A stretch of DNA of 64,000 nucleotides, taken from the NCBI RefSeq assembly GCF_030272615.1, contig NC_081406.1:263280624-263344623 (forward strand). The letters are read 5' to 3'. The notes under the pieces were generated by a model, which was given only the letters and a program-made list of their open reading frames with translations, made no database searches and was not told where the DNA came from. Shown one piece after another: positions 47,640 to 60,100 of the stretch. Numbering within the stretch: position 1 is the stretch's first letter; each line of letters starts with the position of its first letter. Source of the stretch: Cryptomeria japonica. Lineage: Eukaryota; Streptophyta; Pinopsida; Cupressales; Cupressaceae. Both the position numbers and the translations under genes were made by a program.

Positions 47640-48908
47640 ATATGATTTAAGCCTTCTGCAACCTTCCAGAATCAATTGTAGATCACTAAAGAGGGGGTTT
47701 CTTAGAATTTGCATGAAAAGTTCCCCCAAGGCAAAAAGCCCTAGGTACCAAATGAAGATCCCGCGTCGGATTCAGGTGCAGATCCACTGTCTGCTTTAGA
47801 TTCATATTTTCTAACCCACATCTTCTCATGCTTGTCTTTGATCTCTTCTATCTTTGCCTTGCCCTTCTCATCTGATTTGTTCTTGTCTATCAACTATTCT
47901 TGCTTCTGAAATAGTTTGCAATGTGATCAATTTTATTGCATGCACAAAAAATGACATTTTGCATCAGTTTGAAGTTCATTTGATTTGGTCTCATCCTGCA
48001 TTGGTTAGAGATATGTCCAAACATCCCACAAGAATAGCATCTCTTGTTTTGGAAGTTATTCATTATTGCTCTACACATGTTTGACTTGTGACTAAAATTA
48101 TTGCATATGAAACACTAATCGGTAAAGGTAGGAACATTATTCATTCCATTATTCATCCTACTTCTGCATTCATTTGCCATATGATCAAATTTATTGCAAG
48201 TAAAGCATCTACCATTGAATTTATGAGCATTAGGTTGTCTTACTGAAGGATTCTTGGTCTTTTTTTGATTAGGTTTTGCATTGTTTTGTCCAGATCTGAA
48301 GGATTCTCCTTTCTCAAATCCAAGTCCTCGCATGTCTATCTCTGACTTTCCAACATCTCATCAAGCCTTGCTGAGCTAGCATTGAATTTATCTTTGTATT
48401 CATTTGTAGTAGCTAGTTCATCTTTTAAGGCAACAATCTGTCTTTCAAGTTCTTGACCATTATTCCTTAATTGTGTCAGCTCAAGCTTCAACTGGTCATT
48501 CTCATAGGTAAGCCTGAAGCATTCATCTGCCATTTCCTTCAATGATTGTGTTAAATTCTCTTCATTCTTCTTCTAGTCCTCAATCTCCTTAGTCAGCCTC
48601 ATCACAATGGATTGCATCTCATTCTTTAATGAAACATTCTCTCTCTCAAGCTTGTCGACTTCATCAACTTGACCTTGATTTTCCATGATTTGATCTTCTT
48701 TCTCCTTCAGCTTGTCCATTAATTCCTTCCTCTTGTCTCTGGAAGTATTCACTTGATCCTTCAAGTCATTAATGAAATCATCAGCAACATTCAGGTTTCT
48801 TTTCAAGGAATTGATCTCATTTCTTGCTACATCAAGATCCTTAAGTGCCACATCGAGCTGTCTCTGAAAATTGGAATCCATTGATTCAATCTCCCGAACC
48901 TTCCTCAA
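47640..48908 (-). pseudogene. element I Gag-like region: coiled coil and zinc-knuckle array
   Basis: Begins within 45 bp of the primer site. Residues encoded by 48908-48350 form a long coiled coil (for example LKDLDVARNEINSLKRNL and LKLELTQLRNNGQELERQI), ending SSARLDEMLESQR. The knuckles follow: CFTCNKFDHMANEC (48166-48207), CFICNNFSHKSNMC (48073-48114), CYSCGMFGHISNQC (47998-48039) and a degenerate fourth near 47910-47951. A charged linker (SDEKGKAKIEEIKDKHEKMW) ends near 47760. The N-terminal Copia gag core seen in B and C is missing. Stops lie between coiled-coil halves and before knuckle two. Confidence 0.8.
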
Positions 48909-48934
48909 GCGGTTAGGATTCCTCAGAGGAACTA

Positions 48935-48949
48935 GGCTCTGATACTAAT
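48935..48949 (-). other. primer-binding site of element I
   Basis: Minus-strand ATTAGTATCAGAGCC follows the 5' LTR, the same initiator-Met type as in element C. Confidence 0.9.
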
Positions 48950-49909
48950 TGTTGGAATCAAGGATCATTGAGAGAGGGGGGGTGAATCAATGATCTACCA
49001 GTTATTGAATTTTGTAACTTAACTTTAAACCACCAGAAGCATAAGCATGAAACTGAAATGCAGAAACATAAAACAATCAACCACAAAATCATAACATCGA
49101 GATTTTTACGTGGAAACCCAAATGGGGAAAACCATGGTGGGATTTGAACCAACAATATTATTCCACTATGGCTAGTAGCAAAACAATATTACAATATGGG
49201 AATGCACAAGCATTCAGGGACACTACCTAGAGCTCACTACTCAAATATAATAAGAGCTACAACCCTGGAAAGCTCACTGCCTTACTGATCAACTACAGAG
49301 ATGTATTACAATGAATGAACTCCAAAATAACATCTACAATGCTTGGATGAGTTCAGGTTAAGTGCCAAACACACTGACTATATCACTTTGACTATTTTGC
49401 TTTATTCTGCCTTGTTCTCTGTCTCAGTCAGCTACCGAATCAAGAATGCGCACGTGAAACTACACTACAAATTATTCTCGATCACCACTCGCTCATATAC
49501 AATCATACCATACATCAAAAAGATCTCCCACACTAGTCTTATATATCTGCAATCTCAAAATAGATCATTTATCAAGTCGGCCTACTAATGTAACATGTAG
49601 TCTTATATCGGCTTGACTGGATCACCAAAGATAAATGTGGATCACCAAAACAATGATAAAATGATATCTTTATGTTGTCCCAGTCATCCCATTCACGATT
49701 CATGACACCGCAATCACCGGAAAGCTTTCGAACCAAAACTACTCTGTTCAGCCTGAAATACTGGTTAACTGGCTATCGGTTGACATTCGCTTTCGGATAT
49801 TAGGACCCATGATTACCAGATAGGAATCACAAGAAGAGTTGCCATCAATGACAACCCTAAACCAATAATCAAGCATCAACAACCACTGGATGAGTGTCAA
49901 TTGCCAACA
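48950..49909 (-). repeat. 5' LTR of element I
   Basis: Plus-strand ends TGTTGGAATCAAGG and GTCAATTGCCAACA; collinear with 42920-43856 with scattered substitutions and short indels (for example an extra GATAAATGTGGATCACCAAA-like stretch near 49630). Confidence 0.93.
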
Positions 49910-50228
49910 CATCCTTAGTCAATTTATGGCTAAGCCTTGTGAAAGCCATTGGGGAGCAACAAAGAATGTTCTTAAATACCTAAAAGGAACAATACATTTT
50001 GGTATTGTGTATACTGATGAATGTGATGTTGAGTTGGTAGGTTTTTCTGATTTAGATTGGGTGGGCAATTTCGATGATAGGAAATACACAACAAGATATG
50101 CATTCAACATAGGATCAGGAGTCATCTCATGGAGTAGTGAGAAACAACCAACTGTTTCTTTGTCATCAACAAAAGTTGAATACAAAGCCTTGACCACTGC
50201 AACTTGTGAAGCCATTTGGTTGAGATAG
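49910..50228 (+). pseudogene. element J RT end and RNase H, continuation
   Basis: The frame resumes after element I with LSQFMAKPCESHWGATKNVL, then KYLKGTIHFGIVY, FSDLDWVGNFDDRKYTTRYA, SSEKQPTVSLSSTKVEYKAL and TATCEAIWLR, ending at a stop at 50226. Sequence then turns AT-rich with no RNase H tail or LTR, so J is also truncated on the right. Confidence 0.92.
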
Positions 50229-51400
50229 GGTTATTTTTTGCTCATCCTCTGTGTTCTATTTTTTATTTATTTATGAGTGAAATGTAGGCCAATTAATTTA
50301 TCTTGATATTAATATCATATATATTTACTCATATGATTATTTTAAGAGTATTATCTACCACTTTATTTATTGAATTAAATAAAAGTATAATTCAGAATAG
50401 ATAATTGACTATATTAAAATAAATCTTTAATCATATAATGAATTTAATATCATATTTATTATCTATTATAGATTTATATTCTACTTTTAATTGTAATATA
50501 TAAATATTCATATTTAATCATATCATATTATCTACCATTTTATTTACTTTTTATTATATAACTATATTCATATTATTTAACTATATATTTTAAAATTGAC
50601 TAAAAATACATAATTATTTTGTTATAATATTTAACATAAATATAAATTTTATATAATTATTATTATTTTTTTTAATATTAATTATATATTTTATTTATTT
50701 TGTATATTTATTATTTTAATATATAGATTTTCTTATAATTTTTGTGAACATGATCATATCATTATACTATAACTATAATTACACCTTTCCACCTCTTACT
50801 ATCACTATAGTTGCACCTCTTGATATAATAAAAGAAGAGAAAAAACTCTAAAATATCATTTTCCATTTTCTTCTTATTTTTTATCAAGTTTTCAGCAATA
50901 ATGGCAAAGGTTGAAAGATTGAGAGGAAGTTAAGTAAACAAAATACAACGTAATGCTAGTATCTTATAGCTGAAACGGTTTTATGGATGAAAAATCTTTC
51001 AAAAAAATATAGTAAAATTTTTCCATCATAAATCTAAATAGAACAAAATACCTAAAAGATAATGTTAGATAATATTGAATAATCTCTTTATAAAATATGA
51101 AATATTCTTTTATTTGAAAAATAAATTAATATGAATAAAAAATCCTCTATAATACTTAAAAATAAATGTTAGATAATATTGAATAATCCCTCTATTAAAC
51201 ATGAAATATTCTTTTATTTGAAAAATAAATTAACATATAATAATTTATATTTCCGTCTTTGACCATATTGAATGTATGGTTCTCTTCTAATGAGGCTAAT
51301 TGTGAAGGCCGACCTCTAAAAGGATGAGATCCGACAGAAAACCGCACACCCGAAAAAGGATTTTTTTCCGTCCTAAGCATTATAATCACCTCCTCAAACG
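50229..51400. other. AT-rich spacer
   Basis: Very A/T-rich intergenic sequence with TATTTAATAT-type words and no supported gene. A 104-bp direct duplication (AATGTTAGATAATATTGAAT at 51061 and 51165) lies near its right end. Confidence 0.7.
51061..51268 (+). repeat. 104-bp tandem duplication
   Basis: Two copies beginning AATGTTAGATAATATTGAAT at 51061 and 51165 continue through ATGAAATATTCTTTTATTTG in both. Confidence 0.85.
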
Positions 51401-54400
51401 TGGAATGACATCAACGTTTGCTTCTTCCTTAGGTTAACATACAGTGAATACATTCGGCCATCATACCAAAAGCTGCAAATCGGACCAAATTGCAACACAG
51501 AAGTGAATTTATGGACCTAAATAGCTGAAAATTTCAGCTTCCATACTACTAGGTGGAGGTCTTTGTCACATACTATCGGATTGAAGAGCATAGAGACTGA
51601 AAAACATAGCAAATTGAAGCATACTTTTATCAGTAAAAATGTATTGGATGAAAGGAGGGTGTAAACACAGTTGTCAGCTGCAAACATTATCGTATCTGTG
51701 TCCACAGATCATTTCTCTGTTTTCTATGCCAATGTTATTGGATTCAATCAGGTTAGTAACTAATTTTCACATAAATTTGACTATAATTTTTGAACTTATT
51801 GATGAATTTTGGATATTCAATAAAATTCTATGCGACCCAACATTGTTACTTCAATTGGGCATTCCTGTTGCAGTTTTTGGTTATACAAAATTGAAATTTT
51901 GGTGTTCTTGATTAATTTGATGGGCTTAGTTGGATGTATTATGTAAGCAAATGTTCTGGCTTTTGAGTTAGTTTCCTTAATTAAATGAATTTGAAGATTT
52001 GGCTTGCTAAGGGGATGTTAGGGTAGTTTGTAATGATAATCAGGGGCGCCAGTAGAAGTACGGGCGCTATTCAGGTTTAAATTGCCCCATGATAGTAAAG
52101 CTGTCAAAAACTCCACCGAACGTGTGGTGAAGTTGTGGAATATTGATTATCATTCAATTGTGCCTCCTGTTTACACATCTAGCGTTATAAGGCGGCCCGA
52201 AATCTCACTCAATTAATACCATATGAAAATTGGTTTTTAAAGAATTGGGTCTTTTGCTGGTGATGTTAATAGTCATTAAGGGTTTTGTTGGTTGTAGGCG
52301 TTTGGCCTTATTTTTTATATTAAATTCTCTCACCACTTGTCTAGATTTAACTTTTTTTCCATTATTTGAGTATCTCATCTGGGTACAGGTATGCCTAGTA
52401 CTCAGTATCAATAGGTTTTTTGAGCCTTTTCTGATGCCGAAGAGGATCATTTATATCATATGCCTCGTAAGGTACAACAACTACATTAACCCAGATAAAT
52501 GAACCCATTTTTGTATGTGGCATGAGCCTGCTAGATTTGAATCTGTATCTTCTCGGTGGCACGCAGGCCCAGAAGCCATGGCTTCGTGAAGCATAAAGGT
52601 CGTTTTGTTGTTGAATTTTGCTTAATGATTAGCTTAAGGTTTCAGATGGTTTTACTTTGATACGGAATCTGTAACATGATACACTGTTTGGTTCGCAGAA
52701 ATTATCTTAAGATTCCCTTCTGAATTTTTGTGCCCTTGTGCTTCTTATCTTTGTTGTTAATGCAGGCTCTTTTGTTTATTTGGTTTCCTAAAGGGAGAAA
52801 TTGAATATACAATCTATTGTGGAAGAGTCTTCTTGATTGTAAGATGCAATAATAATGCATCATTGATTTTCCTTCGCTTTTGGATTGGAACTAGCCAATT
52901 TTGATGAAGTGAATTTATAATTTTGTATTAGATGTCTTAAATGACAGTCATTAATTTCTTCAAAGTCATGCAATACTTCTAGTTCTAGGTACCCTCGTCG
53001 GGAAGATTGTAGCCATTGGTTCATTAGGTTCTGAAGTTTAACCTGGTCTCAGTAACATGATGTTAAAGGTTGTAGCCCACCTGATGGGAACTAAACTGGG
53101 TTTATTTTCCCTTTGAGCTCTACAAATTGCCACTAGGTCCTAGCAAAATGAACGAATTTTCTTTTGCCTACTGAAATATTAAAATCAAGTGTAAAGCTAA
53201 GCTGATAGTTCTTGATATATAAAAGGCCTGTTGTGAATTAAGTGATTCTGGACATAACAAAGTGATATGGATCGACACAAACACACAAAACTGCTCAGAA
53301 ACAAAATTGACGACACCACCAGCTAAAATTAAAATATGCATGGTTTTTCTGGATTTTCAAATCTAGGAGCTCTAATCACCCAACAAACTTAAGGTCATCA
53401 GGGGAATTAAATAGCTTTAAGGAGATCATAGGTATCTGTATTGTATTTAAAAGGGCATGATGAAGCTGCCTGAGTGAGGTATAAGGTGTGGATAAAACGT
53501 AAAATATTTTCTAGGTTGTCTATGCAGGTTTAAAAGAAATAATTTGTGACTGAGCTGAACCCTCACCTCCTAACCTCCAACCTTTATGTACATGTGAATA
53601 TTCAGATTTGTCAAAAATTATCCTACCGTGCAGTAAGATTACCGTTCATATTGAATCATTTTAAAATATCTCTCCATTGATTACTGCAGGCATCCTTTCC
53701 AATCCCATGCAAGTATCTTGTGTATGTTACAGCCCAAGAACATTGAGATCATCAAGGAAACCAAATAGCTTGAAGGAGCTCATATTCATCTCAACAGAAT
53801 GTAGTTTACTACACCTTTGTAATGTAAACGCTGAAATATTTTCAACAATAAGTAAAAAGCCTATCTTCTAGTTGATTATCCATGTGTGCTCAACACACCA
53901 CCTTTTGAAGATAGAATACAAGGACCAACAAGGAATGATAGTTATGATATCGAGTATCAAAGTTATGTCCTGAAGTAAGTGAAAGTCATGTCCTGAAGGA
54001 AGAAGAATTTCAGATTGTGGTGTAGTGCTATAAGAAGATGCAATGTGTATTAAAGATTACTTAAGCTGATGATTTGACAGACTAAGCCTCAAAATGGAAC
54101 ATAAGTTATGAAGTTTTCACGATATGGTTATGAGATGCAATGTGTTTTCAAGATTGGTCATTGTTATTTAATGCTGTTAATATTTTCAGTCTAACTTACC
54201 TGTTCACTCTGATTACCCCTGGATCTGTGTCTAATTCATACCTGGTCCACTGTGGGTGTGGACAGGAGTCTGCAGAACCCAACTGGGTTCATCTGGGTAC
54301 ACTTTGAAGTGTGCCCGGGTGGTGTCTGCCATGTCCAGGGAAAACCTGTGGTGAATTAGGTGCTGTTTTATTTTATTTTACTTCTATTTTTTTTTTTATC

Positions 54401-57167
54401 TGTTTTCTTTTTCCAACAAACATCACTATACTGTTAGGCAGCCGAGAAGAATGTGGTAGGAAGTCTATCATTCCCTGGCTTGTCCTCCAACTTACTTCTG
54501 CAGCCAATGACGGCCAATGAGTATATACATAAAAATGATGGTGTTTTAGTGTTGCTATTATCATTGGTGCTAGTGATGTTTTAAGTTCATAGGCTGCTCT
54601 TTCACTTTTATCTTTTATAATAAGTTTTGGATTTGTACAGCTATTGGTGATTTTGGTATTTTGTTGTAAGCCTTGGAGTATTACCTGCTGCAATTCTCCG
54701 TAAAAAGCAAAAAATATTAATTATGCACACATGCTTTACTTTTTGCACACATTTATTTGAAGGTGCTCAATGTTAATTATTTACAATTCTTTACATTTAA
54801 TTATCCTTTTAAGTCCTAATTTACATCTATTAACATATACTTAGTCTTTAAATACATGCTGTGACATTTAAATGTGTGCTGTATGTGGTCTTAGTAATAA
54901 TCATGTGTTTGTTTTTTCTGCTTTTGAGGTTACAGCTATATTATTGGGATTATTTGAAGTTGAATATACATACGGTCTTGCATAATGTATATGGTGACTC
55001 ACCCAGTAATATATTATATGCATGTTATGAAGTATTCTGAACTTAATCTGTCTTTTCATGCTGGAAATATGTATATATTTATGATTTTTATATTTGTTTT
55101 CTATGGACATCCCAAATGTGAATCCAACACCTCCCCATCCACACACAAAAAAAAAACTGCCAACCCAAACCGTTAACCTTGTATTCAGTGAGTATGGCCA
55201 TAAGATGTGTGTAGGGATTTGTCAATTTGCGGCAGGAGTTGAGGAAGGACATGGAGCGACAAAGCAGTATGCCATGGCTTAACTGGAAAATGATGGTAAG
55301 CCTCAGATGGTGCAGAGTTGCAGACCATATGGTTTGAAGCCCTATGGGAGACTGATGATGATTACATTCCTTAACCATCTCATTGGCATCAGCGATGACA
55401 TAATCCATGTAATATCCTGTTTATTTATTTTTTAAATATACCGAACCCTAGCTCGAAATCATAATAGTTTGCACAAATAGAATACTGCTAATATCAAATC
55501 CTAGCACAATCGGTAGAGATTTGCACAATTAAACATAATTTGAAATCCTTATGGCTTCTTGATGAGATCAATTCAGAAATTGCAGTAAATGGTTTATTCT
55601 ATAATCAGATTTAATGTTGAGAATTCAGTTCAGAAAAACCAAATTAATTCTTTTAAGCAGCTGCTGTTTCATCTCAAATCTACACTGATCTATCTCTTAG
55701 TGAAATGCCTTTTAGATGCCTCAAAATCTGCTTGATACCATCCTTGGAATACCATGACCAGCTGCTTGTTGAAAGGATATTTTAATTCAAACTGAAATTA
55801 ATCAAATTTGTACAATGACGATCTCTGCATGAAATCACTCTAAGGAATTGCAGGTTTTCGTCCTCCAATTCCAGATCTAAAGGGTTTTCGTCCACAAGTT
55901 AATTGAACCAAAGTTCCATGCTCCAATAAAGAGTAGAAATCAGATAATAGAATGCTTTCTCAATATGCCTCCTTCTTACTTGGTTTCTGTTAAATAGATT
56001 TTTCCTCCCAAGAGTCATAACCCTTCAAATGCCTCTTGATTAATATTAAAATAAATTTTAATTATAATTTCATTTTGTAACATTACTTGACCTTTTTGGA
56101 AGTGGCTGCTTTGCACTTGATCTCAAGGACTTCCACTTTCTGTTTCTCTTTTGTTTATAACTGCAGCTTTAATTTCTTTAACTCCACAAGTTCCTTTTGG
56201 TGGCTTTTGAGTCTTTGACAAACACGATTTATATGTGGCAGATACTTCTATTTTGTCCTCATTTAATTTTTACAATCCCCTTTAACATTCTTTTAATCCT
56301 TCACACACTGCCTTATAAAATATTCAATATTTCTGAATATTTTAATCTCAAAAGTTCAAAAGTACAAAACTAAATTCAATAAAGAGCACTTGTAATCCCT
56401 GAATAGGATTACCAAACGATTTCAAGGGTTTAGTCTTGGTTTAGTTTTGAAGAGGGGACATTACATTCCATCTTCTATCCAGCGCTTAAGTTGCATCCCA
56501 TGCTAAACCACTGCAGTTTCTTTTTACACGTGTACATAGCTACATGGGAGGCAGTCTATTATAGAAAACCTTTCAATTACAGATTCAGAGATGATATTAA
56601 CAAGATAGTATGTACATTAGCCTAATTCTAATTCTACTTTGCAAGTTGGCAGTCCAATAACACTTGAAATCAAGTTCACATGCATTATCTAGAGCTTTAT
56701 GTTCAGTAATTGTTGGCTCAGTCTACTCAGTGGATTTTGTTATTAGAAAGAGATGAGCATTATCAAGCAATGACCACAGAGGCACATACCTGCTTTATGA
56801 TTTCTTATTATTTCCTCCACATCTGAAATATTTCCAATTTGATGGTTGGGTCCTATGTGAAGTATTTACAACTGATGCATTAAGGGATTCTGAAATCCGG
56901 AGATGTAATATTTTTCTCTCTGACGACCCATGGTATCTGGAACTTTTTGAAACTGCGTTTTAAATCTGAGTATTGCTTTCTAGAAACTATGAAGAATAGA
57001 AGTCTTGTATATTGTCCATTTAGGTGTTCATTCTATTTGATCACTATTGTGCTTGATATTTGCAGGCCATCTTGTTGTTAATGAAGTTTTCAATCCTTAA
57101 AACAGATTTAAGCCTGTAACACTCTTCATAATATCGTATGCAAAATTGAAAAAAACCTTCAGGGTAC
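51401..57167. other. upstream region of the RING-FYVE-SYLF gene
   Basis: No supported protein-coding gene in 5.8 kb. It may include the promoter, 5' UTR and a leader intron: the start codon of the gene lies six bases after a CTTCAG acceptor at 57157-57162, and a GATTCAATCAG/GTTAGT donor-like site at 51748 is one candidate partner. The words AAATAGCTTTAAGGAG (53409) and AAATAGCTTGAAGGAG (53764) mark a small dispersed duplication. A minus-strand 106-codon frame at 55088-55408 has no recognisable domain. Confidence 0.45.
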
Positions 57168-60100
57168 ATGGCAGATGGCATCAGTCTTCCAACATGTGTG
57201 GTGTGTATGGAGGACCTTGGGGCCAATGGTGGACCTGCGTCTTTAACTTGTGGTCACAATGGTTGTCTAGAGTGTTTACAAGAGGTTTGATTTTCTGCAT
57301 TGGTTATGATCTCAATTTTGCAAGTTGACTTCTTGAGATGCATCTGAAATGTTTCTCATTTAGCTGTAAATGCACATTTGTTCACTCCAGAACGTGGCCA
57401 AATAACGAAGGCTACGTGCATACACACAAAGTTTTGATTCTCTGAATTAATGTAAATAGTTTTCAATAATAGAGTTCTTAATGAGTCCTTTTTTCTGCTT
57501 TTATCCTGAACATTTTCTTCATCAAACAGCTGCAGTTGCGCTTGGATGTACCCTTTTGTCCCCTTTGTCGTACACCATTTGATCCTAATTTGAATCTTAG
57601 ATTGAACATTGATTTGAATGATGCACTGGAAAGAATGAAGAAAATGCCACATGTAGAGAGATATGCAGCCTCTCAAATAAATTCATTCAGTGAGTCAAAG
57701 AGAGGCCTTCCATTGCCGAAAGAAACCGGCCCCTGGGTACAAGTATCAGTTTCACAGAAAGGACATTCATCTTCTGTTGATCATGCCTCATGTGATGCAA
57801 ATTCTGATATCAATAGAGGTTCTCAAGCAACAATGCCAGAAACCCCCCCGCCCGAAGTAAATTTAAGGAATATTATAAGTGGTTTATATACAATTGTAAC
57901 AGGGAGAAATATATCAGATCCCCATCAAGAAGAACCAGGGAGAAATATATTAGCTCCTCATCAAGAAGAAATACCGGACACTACATCTGAGCTATCATCT
58001 GAAGAAACAGACATTACTACATTGTGGCCAGAAGTTAACTTGCCAAGTGCACCACCCATCCTGCATGTAGATGAGGATGATAGTCACATTATTCAAGCAA
58101 TTTTGGAAGCAGAGCCACCTCAGTGGGTTCCTGATAGTTTTGCTTTCTGTTGTATGCGCTGTGAGGCACCCTTCAAGCCACTTGTTTGTGGAAGGCATCA
58201 TTGTCGTTTCTGTGGAGGAATATTTTGCAGAGCATGTTCAATGGGAAAATGCCTGTTGCCTGTAAAATTTAGAGAGCGAAACCCACAAAGAGTTTGTGAT
58301 TTGTGTTATGAGAAGTTGGAACATTTGCAGAGTTTCTTGATAAAGTATGTGAGCAATGCTTCTCAGTTAGCAACACATGATGTCATTGACTGGACCTGTC
58401 TGAGAGGATGGGTGAATACTCCTTTGGGCTTGTCAATGGAGCAGGAGATCTACAAGTCGAGCAATGTTTTGAGACATTATTGCAAGGTGCATATTCAAAA
58501 CCTACATGCTCCGAGGCAGATGAGTATCTCATTGCCTGGCAGTAATATTTGGATTCTAAACATGAATCTGTTCTGTCCATCTGATGCATTTCACTTTGGT
58601 AGCCTATTACTTGTTGTGAATTCTGAAACATTGCCAGTTGTTACAGATTGCGAGGCTGAAGGCAGAAGGGTCCATACCTGTTTGTGTTTTACAAGGAGCT
58701 AAAGGATTGGCAATCTTAACAGTTGCAAAAGCTGGCATGGTTCTCACCTACAAATTAGGCACTGGTTTAGTTATTGCTCGACGAGAAAATGGTTCCTGGT
58801 CAGCACCATCAGCAATATTGTCCTTTGGTTTAGGTTGGGGTGCACAGGTAAAGATTGTCGCACATACATATTTGGGTGATAGTTCCCATTTGATTGAAAA
58901 AAGGTTCTTTTTAAATTACAGTTGGTTTGATTTTTTATTTCATTTTTACTATGTGCAGGTTGGTGGGGAGCTTACAGATTTTGTTATTGTGCTCCGCAAT
59001 TCTGCTGCAGTCAAAGCCTTCAGTAGTCGAATGCATTTCTCTTTTGGAGGTGGATTAAGTGCAGCAGCTGGACCATTAGGTAGAGCTGTAGAGGCAGATC
59101 TCCGAGCTGGAGATGAAGGAATAGCTGCCTGTTATACATACAGTTGTAGCAAAGGTAATTCCAGGCAGTTCGTACCTGTGGATTATATCTGTTTTGTTTA
59201 ACATATCTGAAGAAATATTTTTGGGATCAAAGGTATCCTTTCTTTTTATAATTATTTTGTAACTCATATTTAGTCATATAGATCTATTCCTGATCAACTA
59301 GGTTCCTGTTGGTTATCGATGTTGAATGATTTTTAAGATTTAGATACGTATGTTGTTCGAATGTCTGATGTGAGCAAGTCCCTTCTCTAGGCAGAGGAAT
59401 GTTTGCAACTCTAACTTATATGTTAGGTTTTTCTTCTTTGATGCTATACATTATGGCAAGAAGTAAACAAAATACATTCAAGAAATTAAAAGGACGTGTT
59501 TAATCACAAATGTTTAGAATGGCATTGGAAATGTGAAGGGATGGAAAAAGAATGGAAGAAATCAGGAGATGGTTTGTTCTGAAACAAACAAACAGAGCTG
59601 ATACTTTTTCACTTAGATTTAATAGAAAATTGGGAGGAAAACTAGGGATTATGATGTAAAGTTAAACCATAAGTGAGAACAAGAGGCAATCTAGGGTTCT
59701 TTTTATCCTCGTACTTTTTCATTGTAGTTGTATGTACTTTTAAGTCCCATTGACCTACTCGAGGATATTAAATTTTAATGACATCCATCTTTGATAAATC
59801 TGGTTATTAGGGTACATCAACCCTTGTGACATCTTTCAAATTGTAGCAATGCTTCTTTTTCTTTTGCCATTAGTATAAATCGTCCTTTCTGAATTCCATG
59901 TGTGCTAATGAAGTGTTCCTTTTCTTGAAAGTCTCCCTGTTTGTCTTGTTTATGAAACCAAAAAACCTGTTAGAAATATGGAAACACTGGATGTTGCTAT
60001 TCCCTATCTCACACTAAGATCAAGGATGTCCCAGGAGATGTAAATTGAAACTTGACTGTCTACTTTCTCTTTTGAATACACTTCAGCATCAAGAAACCCT

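Larger units (their letters stand above)
42920..49909 (-). mobile_element. LTR element I: Copia-type ends, Gag-like and unknown ORF, no pol
   Basis: Minus-strand element of 6990 bp with a 5' LTR at 48950-49909 and a 3' LTR at 42920-43856, both TGTTGG...CCAACA. The primer site ATTAGTATCAGAGCC follows the 5' LTR and the polypurine tract AAAGGGGGAGATT precedes the 3' LTR. Flanks CATCT and CATCC match at 4 of 5, and the RT/RNase H frame of J closes across the insertion. The ~5.1-kb interior encodes a coiled-coil and zinc-knuckle Gag-like region and then a ~1,100-codon unidentified, lightly broken frame. No protease, integrase, RT or RNase H motif was found, so it would depend on a related autonomous Copia element. 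Confidence 0.9.

Noticed and set aside
54230-54360. GC-richer patch with TGGGTGTGGACAGG as a possible exon
   Set aside because: The frame is short, lacks clear paired splice sites and encodes no recognisable domain.
55088-55408. 106-codon minus-strand frame upstream of the FYVE gene
   Set aside because: No recognisable domain; overlapping plus-strand frames of equal quality; probably chance.
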